Below are positions 24,285-35,300 of a stretch of 64,000 nt of DNA, one piece after another. This DNA is from Spinellus fusiger (taxonomy: Eukaryota > Mucoromycota > Mucoromycetes > Mucorales > Phycomycetaceae). Every line of letters starts with the position of its first letter. Positions within the stretch are counted from its first letter, which is position 1. The stretch covers positions 310,001-374,000 of the forward strand of contig JALLLS010000024.1 in the NCBI GenBank assembly GCA_025094145.1. Reading direction: 5' to 3'. The translations under genes were made by a program, and so were the position numbers. The notes below the pieces were generated by a model. It did no database searches. It saw only the letters and a list, made by a program, of their open reading frames with translations, and was not told the origin of the DNA.

Positions 24285-25877
24285 TTAAAAGTAAACCTTG
24301 ATAGCTTGATCAGGAGAAGATTCGGAAGGGCAGTAAGGACATTTGAACCGAGAAACATTTCTATTACTACCAACAGGCCATGTTCAATAGATGCCAATGT
24401 GAATTCATAATAGAGTTACCTTCCATAACGACTACTTCGACTGAGCCTTTCTAAGCTTTCCCTACAAACAACATGTCCACATGGCATCATCATAGGTGGG
24501 TTGTTTTCGGTTGCCTGTTCTTTACTGACAGGACAGGCAAAGACAGAGTGGAATCGAAGCTCCTCTTCCAGCGGCACCTCAACAGGCAGCTCATCCTGCT
24601 GATTCCATTCTGTCTTTTTTGCACTCATGATCTTATGAAGCTTAAGAATGACAGGTAAAGCAGTCGTACCTACAAATACGCTGTTTGGGTGCACTCAGCC
24701 CTAGATTCAACGGGAGGGTGCCCTACCTCGCATACAGTGGACTGTCTGCACTCATATTAAGCAAGGCACAGAAATCTCGCTGGAATTCAATGCGAATGTC
24801 AACCCACAAAGAAGGAGAGTGGAGATCAGCATAGCGTGTGGAGGCATCTGGCTTATGGAGAATACAAGTCATCAGGCGCTTAATCTCTAGAGCCATGAGT
24901 TCATCTGTTCTACCTTTTCTATAGTTTACCTGGTAGATGTTTGTCTGCAAAGAGAGAAAAGTGTTCTCGACTGTAAGTAATGGCTTGCAAAGGCTGGCCA
25001 AGTTGTGTTAGTTGCAGGAAACGCAGTCGATGAAGGTTGAACTCAAGGTTGCTTTCTTGTTTTCTTAGGGCCTCACGATGTGTACGAGCCCACCTATAGT
25101 CAAGATGAGGATTCCATCTATGCCTACTGTAGAGTGTCTACTGTCTCCCTCCCTCCCTCCCTCTCTTCTCTTCACATTCCAAATGGACACTCCTTATATC
25201 TATAAAATAGTACATACTCAATAGCATGGCTCAAATCATGTGCTTCTAATTCACCCATCATTGTATACATCTCACTGAATTCTTGTTTCAGATGTTCAGC
25301 CATAGTATAGAGTGTGTCTTGCGGTTGAATGCCAGCCTCTCTCATGTAGGCGTCACACAGATCAAACTGTCCTTGGCGAATAAGATGCATTGCTAATGCG
25401 CGGCTCACCAAATGCTCTTTGCCCGCAAATGCTTCTGGGCGGTAAATGACAGACAAATCATGCTTGAATTTCTACAGTAGAACCCACCCACCAACACAGC
25501 CTAAGTGGGTCTGGTTTTCTTTTTTTTTTTTTCTTTCCTTCTTTTTTCTTTTTTTCCAGTGCAGCGTCCCAACCCACAATTTACCTTTTCAATATCTTTA
25601 CTGAATCTTGATAAAGAAGACTGGTATTCCTTCTGCTGGCGGCTGAATTGGATCTTCTTTGTCTTTTCTCTTAGATCATCCATCGTTTGTAGTGCCTTGA
25701 CATCATCTAATAAGCTTGAATAGCCTTGTTATTTGTTGTCTTTTTCTTACCAAAATCCATAGCAATACGTGTCTCTTCTAGTAAATTCTTCAGTGACACT
25801 AGTTTAGATGCCATTGTATCGTGTAGTTTTGTATGACGCTCTTTCAAATCCTGACATTCATTCACAAGGACATCCAT
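24285..25877 (-). CDS. RMD5: GID/CTLH E3 ligase RING subunit Gid2/Rmd5 (RMND5-like)
   Basis: Exons 25751-25877, 25585-25706, 25218-25471, 24930-25093, 24727-24913, 24420-24680 and 24285-24366 assemble about 398 aa, the normal RMND5 length. The order is an N-terminal coiled region, a LisH-like segment ([19 protein letters not shown]), a CTLH segment ([13 protein letters not shown], then [13 protein letters not shown]), [16 protein letters not shown], and the degenerate [21 protein letters not shown], then FKCPYC. The GID complex ubiquitinates gluconeogenic enzymes and other Pro/N-degron substrates. One joint is odd: from 24930 to 24913 the frame is restored only by a 16-nt (24914-24929) or 25-nt (24905-24929) gap, or by a 1-nt shift. 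The start is taken as ATG at 25877; an in-frame ATG six codons upstream is possible. Confidence 0.9.
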
Positions 25878-26330
25878 AGTACGAGAAGAATGCAATAAGA
25901 AAAGAGAGAAAGAGAGAAAGGGAGAAAGGGAAAGAGAGAAAGTGGCGGAGTATCAAACGGAGTGCTTCGAGTGACGTGTTTTAGGCTCAAGGATGGTACC
26001 TCCTCTCTTTCTCTTTCTCTTCTACTTTCTTCTCCTACTTCCCGCAGCGGCTCCATTGTCTCTTTTTTTTTTTTTCAAGCCTTGGTGACTTCTTTGTCTT
26101 GTCATTTCAATCCACCTGTTGATTCTTCTCTTTTCCTATTCAAACAAGGGAAACCTACATACGTCATTGCAATAGGAACGACCTTCAGAACTAGTGTTTA
26201 GTGTTATTTATTGTACGTAAGTCCTGCATGAACCGCCCTGGACTCAGCAACTACAAGTCTCATTCCACCAAGATCTTTGACGCGGCCTTGTTTCGTGGGC
26301 TGACATTAGTATTCTTTTAGTGCCTTCATC
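25878..26330. promoter_or_regulatory. Shared divergent promoter of the Gid2 and Tom1/HUWE1 genes
   Basis: The 453 bp between the two start codons is the only space for both core promoters. It contains long CT/GA-rich stretches (25903-26065) on the Gid2 side, a poly-T run at 26062-26075 and no obvious TATA box. The division into two core promoters is inferred from gene layout. Confidence 0.6.
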
Positions 26331-29300
26331 ATGAAAATAAGAAAAGCACCCTCCAAAAAACTTGCTCCTCTTGTAAGTGTCCTCTTAAACACACCACCTC
26401 ATTGATAAATAGCCTCCTCTTCTCCATGCTGTCATCAAGCAATTGAAAGAAGGACCCGAAGAAGATATTTTCAAGTATGCACGTGCTGTTATGCCCTGGC
26501 CATTTCCACGCGGAGACCTCTTCCACTGGGTAGCTGTTCTGGATAGATTTGATAGTATCCTTAGTCGTGTCTGCAAGGAATTCGATATTGAGGGCAAAAT
26601 ACAGTCCAAAGAACTTGATGATCCCACCAGAAAACTTCTTATCACGATCACTGATCTTTCTCGAGTGCTGTTTGAGAATTGTACCAACAGGAATATCTAC
26701 AACTCTTATGATGTAAGCAACAGATCAAAAACAATAACAGGACTACTATGGCTGCTGCTACTACAGACTGACATTTTCTTTGTTAGGAAATGTGCCATCT
26801 CCTCAATACATTTGACATGCCCGTGATAGAAGCAGTGTTGCGCTTTATCCTGCGTCCTGCTCAAAGGGTGAACAATCCACGTGCCATTCGATCCAATTTC
26901 AACCCTCCTCACGACCACATTTCTTTTATGGTGTCTGCCTGGCCATGGCACAAAACCATTGCAGAGTGTTGCCGTCATGACATGGAAGTCATACCAGAGA
27001 TGTCAGTGGTAAAAATAAAGTTCTACCGGTTTTCACAGGACAGCACCAAGGAAACAAGCACAGGAGAGGAAGATGCAGAGGGAATGCAACTGGTGAAGCT
27101 CAATGTTGCTTCCTATGCCAAGAAGAGCTGTACAGAGATTTACAATGAATTTGTTCAACACCACACCATGTCGAGAGAGGATAAAATGTCACTGGCAAAT
27201 GGAATTCGTATCGCAAGGAATGGAGTGCATCCTGATACAAGACTGGAGCTTGTGGTCGTTCGTTTATTAGCCCTTGCTGTGATGGGTAAATAATAATAGT
27301 CAGAATAGAAATAGGAGTAGAGTGTGGCATCCAATGGAGACGGTAGACTCATCCTTCCTTCTGACAGGCCATACTGCATCAGAGACAGGTGCACAGTCAC
27401 GAGTCTTCCAATATGATCCACAGCTTATCAACCATATTGTAGAATTGCTGCAGCCAGAAAAAGATATCTCCATAGTAAGTCAGAAGAACAGCATCAAAGA
27501 ACCATGTCTAAGGAAGTGTAGGAAATACAAACATGTGCTTTGTATGCTCTTGAGGCATTGGCAAGATATCGAGGAAAGTTACCGGAGATGTTGACAGCTC
27601 TCAATGCTTCTGCCAACCACGGTGTTCTTATGCAGATGCTGCGTAAAATCAATGTTCCCGAAGAAGGTAGGTTCTATCCTCCTTCTCCTTCTCCTTCTCA
27701 TTGTATGTGTATGTGTATGTGTATAGCCTATTCAGCAGAATATTCAGAAGCCTTGTTTGCATTTGTATCCCATCTCCTACAGACACAGACAGGCGGCCCA
27801 ATGTTAATGTCAGCAGGCATCATCCCAACCCTCTTACATGTAGTAGAGAACCAGGATCCATCGATCAATATCAAGGTAAGACCACAATCCTCACCAACAT
27901 AAAAGACCATGCCTCATAAGCATAAACAGAGTGTTACCAAGGTAGTAGGGCTCTTGGACACCATGGTCACTTCCCTCAGCACCTCCTTCACTGTGTTTTG
28001 TGCTGCCAATGGACTTGACGTGTTGCTGACAAGAACAAAAACAGAAGTAGAGAACTGTCTCCAATCCACCGAGACACAAAACGACTATACACTGGAGGAA
28101 ATTATGTACAGTGATGAATCAAAAGACTCCTTCCAAAAAGCATCAGCACCCTACCATAGACTTTCTTCTGTAAAGGCTATGCTAAAATTTCTACTAAGAA
28201 TGATGGAATCTTCAGGCACTGCTGATGGCTTACGCAATCTTATCGACTCCAGTGTGCCCAGTACTCTTTTACATATCATCGAAACCCAAAAATATTCGGC
28301 AACAGTGTCTTTGCTCTTGCCATCAATGTCCAAACAACATTAATCCACAATGAACCTACTTCCCTGCCAATCTTACAAGAAGCCAATCTTCCGCAAGCAT
28401 TTCTCTCCACCATCTCAAAGTATGAAAACCCCAACAGTGAAGTGTTAATTGCTGCAGTGAATGCATTTGGTGCACTGTGTTTGAACGAAAAGGGACTAGA
28501 AATGTTCAACCAAGCCAATCCTCTGCCTTACTTCTTTGATCTTATCACACGTCCTGACTTTGTACGCAACCCTCTTGAGATTGACCATGCCACTTCTCTG
28601 GGCAGTCATATGGATGAGTTGATTCGCCACCATCCTTCTCTCAAGGCAGATGTCTTCAAGTGTGTACTTGCTCTGATGGCTCGAGTGCAGGAGATTGGCA
28701 AAAGTGATGCTGGAAAATCAAGTGATAATAGCCACCAACTTCAATACATAACAGCCGATGAGATGACAAAGACAAAAGCTGCAGAAAAGGCCACAGCAGA
28801 ATCCACATCCACTATAGTAGAAGAAGAGCTCACCTCTTCCGCCGTCGTTGGAGAATCCACCACAACAAATAGCACACACGAAAAAGAGACAAGGGAGGAG
28901 AAAAAGGAAGAAAAGTCAGAGTGTATGCTTGTCATGTACATTGATCTTGTTGCACGTGTAAGTATCGATTCTCTCTATCAACAGAACGAAGAGCCTTTGT
29001 GTATTGATGAACTCATTCTCCTTGTAGTTCTTAGAAGGTCTTTTCCAGAACCAGTCCAATACCAAGGGACTAGTGAAGGATAACTGTACAGAAATAATCC
29101 TAGGCTATTACTTCTTGCCCATGCTTCCTGCAGACTTTTCCATTACAATTGCTTCTGACTCTCTGTCTTATCTTTTTCGTATGATTAGTGAGATCAGTCC
29201 TGCCCCCACTGCCCTTTTAGTGGCTTCAAAAGTGAAAATGGCAGCAGAGTTCCTTCTTAAAGAAAACACTCCTGCCACAGAGAGTCTCGTACGTCCCTAT

Positions 29301-32300
29301 GTGGAGATTCATGGTAAGCATTGGATTCAAAACAATCACTCATAGTATACAAGAAAATGAAACTAGTAAAATGGAGCGCGGTAATGCCTTATTCCATCAC
29401 CTTATTGTCTTGCACGGCACAGCTGCTCTCTTGTCCAATACTTGCTGCTCTTCTACCCTTAGCCATGGAAAGAGCGGTGCTGCATTGTTAACTGAAGTAC
29501 TTGCAGTGCCTAGTAAAGATAATCTCATCACTCTTCTCGGACAACTCTACCGTACTATGGTATGGGAGACTGTTCTCTTTAAAGAATCGCTTCCAAAAGC
29601 ATGGTATGCCTCCAAAGTAGCCAAGAAGAACGGAAGAACAGACAATTCACTTGGCATCCATGGGTTTGATATTCTTGAGGAAGAGGCACAGGAAAAATCA
29701 GAGAAGGACAAAGAGAATACATTAGATCCCAACGATCCTCGCATGCTCAATGTCAGACGCCTGAAGCTTCTTTTGACAGACATTTCTCAGTCTTTTTTGC
29801 CAGTTGTTCGTTGTCTTATCAAAGTATCTGTGACCCGTCGTGCTATGGACGCATCACAAAAAGCAATGGCATTTAAACTGGCCGATCTTGTGGCTGAACT
29901 CTTAAAGGAAAACATCACTTGGGCTGACTTGATGACTGATACTGCACCCAACTGTAAATACGACTATCTTACTTCTGTCTACACCACCACATCCCTTCTT
30001 CTCCTTGATGAGCGATCTCAGTCGTCTCTCCAGACACATCTTGCCATTGCCTTTGATAAACAAGGAGGCACTGAGCTGCTATGCAACAACCTGGAACAGA
30101 TATGGGGAGCAGCCAGAGATCTTTACAAGATCCCTGAAGGACAACGTACAGAACAACAAAAGGATCTCTTGTGTCATATTGAGTTTAGTATGGAGACACT
30201 ATTGACGGCTCTTCTTCACCTCAGTTCACCCAAACTATTGCTAGACTCTCCCTACACAACCTCTATTCTCTCCAAAGAAAAGAACCGAGGAGCTCCCGGT
30301 TTCTTTGATCCTCACGAGTGGATCACCGCCGTCCAACTCAAAATATCAAAAGTAGCCCATCTGATCGACTGTCCACAGTTAGATAAGTTCTCTAAACCCG
30401 TCCTTCGTTCCTTCTTCAAGCTCGTCACTCAAATGATGAAGGGTGAGGGTGAGATGAGTGTGCGGGTGCCTACGCCCATACCAGTGCCTGCTGCTTCATT
30501 TACAAATTCACCCTTTAGTATGTTGCGTCAGCCTACTACTGCAAATGAACAGAGCATACAAACCCTTGTGGACATGGGATTCAATCGAGATGCTGCTGAA
30601 CATGCTTTGATTCGATGCAATAACCAAGTCTCTCGAGCAGTCGATTATATGTTCAGTCATCCTACTCAGCTGTTTGGCACTACATTGCGTCCCCCTGCTC
30701 TTGAGATTGTGGAAGCTACTTCTGCCTCTGCCACCAACACCACCACCACCCCCAGTGCAGAGAATGAGATCCACCCAGAATCCTCCAACTCACCAGAGAC
30801 AGACACTCAGTTTACAGACAACCAAGAGAGTGACATTGAGAACAGCGGTGATGAGTTTGAAGAATTTGAAGATGCTCTTACTTCTCTTGCTTTTGATTCT
30901 CTTCATTCTTCTGAACGCAGAAGTTCCTCCATGGAAGAAGACACAGAGAGTGATCGATTGACGCTAGAGGGAAAAATGCAGCGAAAGGAGGAAGTTGCAC
31001 AGACCACCAAGGCATTGAAAGAAGCAAGAGAGCGCCTAAGTGAAAGCATTCCTCGACGTATTCTGGCGTTTGCAGATACACGTGGGGGTCTTGTCTTTGA
31101 AGTGCGTGATTTATTGGCGATGTTGTGTCGACAAGATACAAAGCATGATAACTCAACACGCATCATTTCCTTGTTAATGGAGAGCATTGTAAAGACAGAC
31201 GAGACATTGGAGACAAAAGATGTCAAGGGAAAGAGAAAGCAGGAAGATGCCTCAGATGAGCCAGAAGAAGCTTCGATTCTGGGACGTCGGCTGAGATTGT
31301 TGGCTTTGATGTTGAAGGAGCCTTTGGTGCAGACAGCACTGCCCCAAGTGCCCTACCGTCTTTCCTATATGCTGAATATTGTAGAGCATGTCAGTAAAAC
31401 AGATGCGAGTGAGTCTCTTCCTACATGGCTCTCAGCAGCACTGCTTGTTCTTGAGATATTTGTATCCCAAGCAGACGAACCCAAGAGTGCCGAGTTGCAT
31501 AAATTCAAAGACACAGAAGACGAGTCGATGGAGGAGGTGTCGGACATAGGACATGAAGTATCCACCACAGAAGTTTCAGTCACAGATGAACAGCGCACAA
31601 TGCTTATGAAGGCGTGTGTTGGACTCCTTAGAAAGACAGTGATTCAACGAGATGATATGTATGCTATTCTTCGTGTGATTGTTCGATTAACAAAGTACAA
31701 TGAAGCCGCACTTGCTTTTGTGGAGATGGGAGGACTTCCGTTGTTATTCATTAAGCCAAGAACGAGTCTTGATGGATTCCAAGGACAGCAGGCCTTTATT
31801 ATTCTCATTCTGCGCCATATTATTGAGAATAGGATTGTATTGGAAAAGACAATGGAGGACATTATTACTGTCTGGTTTACTATTCCTCGCCCACGCAATA
31901 TGGACATTCATACCTTCTTACGTAGCAATGGTCATATTGCTCTACGTGATCCAGAAGTGTTTTCACAAGTGACCAAACGTATCTGTCGACTGACTCGTTA
32001 TGATGAATTTGATACTGCCCGCCAAATGAAACTCATTACAAAAGAACTGCCTGCTGAGAATACTGTAGAGACAAAAGAAACCACAACAGAGGGGTCAGAA
32101 AAACTCAAAGATGGATCTCAGACAGTCTATGATGTATCTGAGCGACACAAAGCAGCCTCCTCTGAGCTTGTGATCCACCACTTGTTGAATGAGTTGCTAT
32201 TTATACGCTCAGAAGAAACAGCTAAAGAGACAGCTAAAGAGACAGCTAAAGAGACAGCCACTGCAGAAATAACCACTACAGAAACAACCACTACAGAAAC

Positions 32301-35300
32301 AACCACTACAGAAACAACCACTACAGAAACAACCACTACAGAAACTGCCAAAGAATCAGAAGAAGACAAGCAGGCGAATTCACCCGAAACCCTCAAATAT
32401 GCTTACACTGGATTCATTCTCCAATGTTTGGTGGAGCTTGTCTCTTCTTATGCTTCTTGTAAACATGACATTTATCAGTTCAGTCGTCAGCGCAACACCC
32501 ATCGTCCACGCCACTTTTTACTTAACATGCTGATCAACGATTTCTTACCCTGCGGCATGAGCTCCTATATTACGGACGATGCTAATCGACAGCGTGGATT
32601 GTCCATGTGGACCGCCTCTGTGCTTGTTGCCATGTGCTATGATGCCCCACCCAATTCAGAAACCGATTCAGTAACAAAGAGCGAGTTACTGCAAGTGCGT
32701 AAATATGTCCTTGAAGGTGTGATTCGATCCATGAAGGATTCTGTTGCTTCTACCGATAATTTCACAATCAAGCATAGCAAATACCTTGGACTAGCCGATT
32801 TATGCCATCGTATTCTAAATGCACGTCCCAACACAGGCGCCATCCAACGTGTCAAGGAGGACACTGTGTCTGATATTGCCAAGATTATGCTGGATAAGAA
32901 CTATGTGTCTGTTCTGACAAGCACCATTAGTGATGTTGACGTCAATCATCCGCATGCTAAGAATGTCCTCAGTGCTCTCTTGCGTCCATTGGAACAGTTG
33001 ACAAAGTTGGCTATTAGAATTGAACGTGCATCAGAACAAACAAAGGAGCATGAGAAGAAACAGCAACAACACTCCTTTGTTCCTTCTGTAGCAGATGGAG
33101 ATGAACCACTTCCTGATTTGTATCGTAACTCTTCTTTGGGGATGATTGCAGGTAGCGTTATGGAGGAGGAAGATGCAGATGACTGTGGAACTTCTGAAGA
33201 AGGAGAAGACAGGTAAATAAGACACAATTGAATGAGATTTAATCATTGTCTAGTTTTGATGAAGATGAGTTTGATGAAGACAGTGCCAGTGATTTGTCTG
33301 ATATGAGTGAGGGAGAAGAAGAAGAACAGGCTGTTGTGGATGAAGTCATGGAAGCCATTGACTACCACCAGCACACTTTTTCTTCTGATATGGATGAGGA
33401 TGAAGTAAGAAGAAGAAAAAAAAATGAATACTCTTGAAACACATCTTAATTTTTTTTTTGCATACAGGTTGAAGATGAGGAAGACACTTCTGGTCATGAA
33501 TCTCATCTTTCTGATGATGAGAGTGAAGATAGTGATCCAGAGGATGAAGAAGAGGAAGGTCGTCAAATGACATGGCATGTTGAGGACATTGAAGATGATC
33601 CTGTCATTGTACGCGCCGAAGTCACTATTGAATCTGGAGATGAGTTGGATGAAGAGCATTATATTCCTGATAATATTGGAGAGGTAAGCTGACATGGCAA
33701 AGGAAAGGATGGCTAATGGTGAATTAGGAGGATGACATGGCTACATTAGACCAATCTGATTTTGATGAGGAGGAGGATTCTGATAATTTGGACGAAGATG
33801 AAGGTGAATTAAGAGAAGATGTGCTATTGGATGCAGATGATCTTGATATTACATTCAATGCTCATGATCTTCAAGATGGTGTCGAGGAAGATGACATTCT
33901 ATCACGTCACCCACGTTCTATTGTTCCTCTGTTGAGAAGACATGATAGAGGACTCACCTCTGGAAGACGCCCTCTACTGGATGGAGGTAAATTCATAAGA
34001 CATACTCACTGTTGATATTGTCTTGTCTAACTTATTGCAGTGGTAGGAGGTACTAATCGACCCTTTGGTACAATGAGCAACAATGCCAACCGACAAGATG
34101 ATGTGATTACCCATCCTTTGCTTGCTAATAATGCACCTGCTTCTACTAGCGAATCACGCCTTGGATCACGCACCAATGCACTTTTCCCTGCTCGCCAACG
34201 TGCACCTCCATTGACGAGTAACTGGCAAGCCTTTGAAGACATTCTAGGCAACAATGCAGTGCGAATGTTAGAGAATATTCTTAACCAGGCACCTCAAGGG
34301 GTTCACAGTGGTCCTGTACGTGTAGATGTTCAGTCAGGCTCCAATGGAATGACACGCAGCTTTGAATTTGATGGACTCCCACAAACAAGTGGTCTGTTTG
34401 GAGGCAGCAACAGTCGACGCAGTCATCCTGAAAGTGGAAGTCAGGAGAAAGAAGTCTTATCAGCTCTTCATGATTTCCAGCCAATGTCCATTGCTGAACG
34501 ATGGCACCAAGAAGCACGCATGATGCATAGTGATGGCATTCCAGAAAAAGCTATTCGATTAATTAACCCTCTTCTGAATACTCTTATTCCTATTGCAATT
34601 AGAGATGATAAGAGTATGCGTGCTAAAGAAGAGAAGAGGCGACAAGAACAGAGGGAGAAAGAAGAAGAGGAGCGTAAAGAAAAGGAGCGTAAAGAGGAAG
34701 AGAGAAATGAACGTAAAGAGGAAGAACGTGTAGCTGCTGCTGCTGCCATTGCTGCTGCCACTGCCGCAGCAGCCACTACAAATGAGAATGATACAACTAC
34801 CACAGATTCAAGTACTGCTGTACCATTTGATACAGAGCAGACTACAAATCCTTCAGGTGAAGTTGAATCAAATCAAACCGAGCGTACAACCATTAGTATC
34901 AATGGAGAATCAGTAGATATCTCAGGTACTGGTATTGATATTGAGTTTTTGGAGGCACTTCCAGATGATCTACGTGCAGAAGTCGTAAGTCAACACATGC
35001 AGAATCACCCACCTGCTGCTTCTGTTCCTGAGCCTGAGTCTATCAGCCCTGAATTTTTGGATGCCCTTCCACCCGAAATCCGTGATGAAGTGCTTCGTCA
35101 AGAGTCTATTGAAAGACAAAGACGTAGTCGTCAACAAGAGACAGTAGCCACTACTGAGGCTACTACAGGAGCAAGTGAGGATGAGCAGCCTATTCCTGCA
35201 CCAGTCATAAGTGATCCTTCTCAAGAAGTGGCAAGCTCCCTTGGTCTTCGTGGATCACGCTTAGCACGAGGAGATAACGACGCCAATCGATTCACTATGT

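Noticed and set aside
29547..29783. Minus-strand ORFs throughout the Tom1/HUWE1 gene
   Set aside because: They are shadows of the long conserved plus-strand exons; none has domain content.
32127..32396. Val-rich minus-strand ORF
   Set aside because: It is antisense to the coding Thr/Glu repeats of the Tom1/HUWE1 gene.
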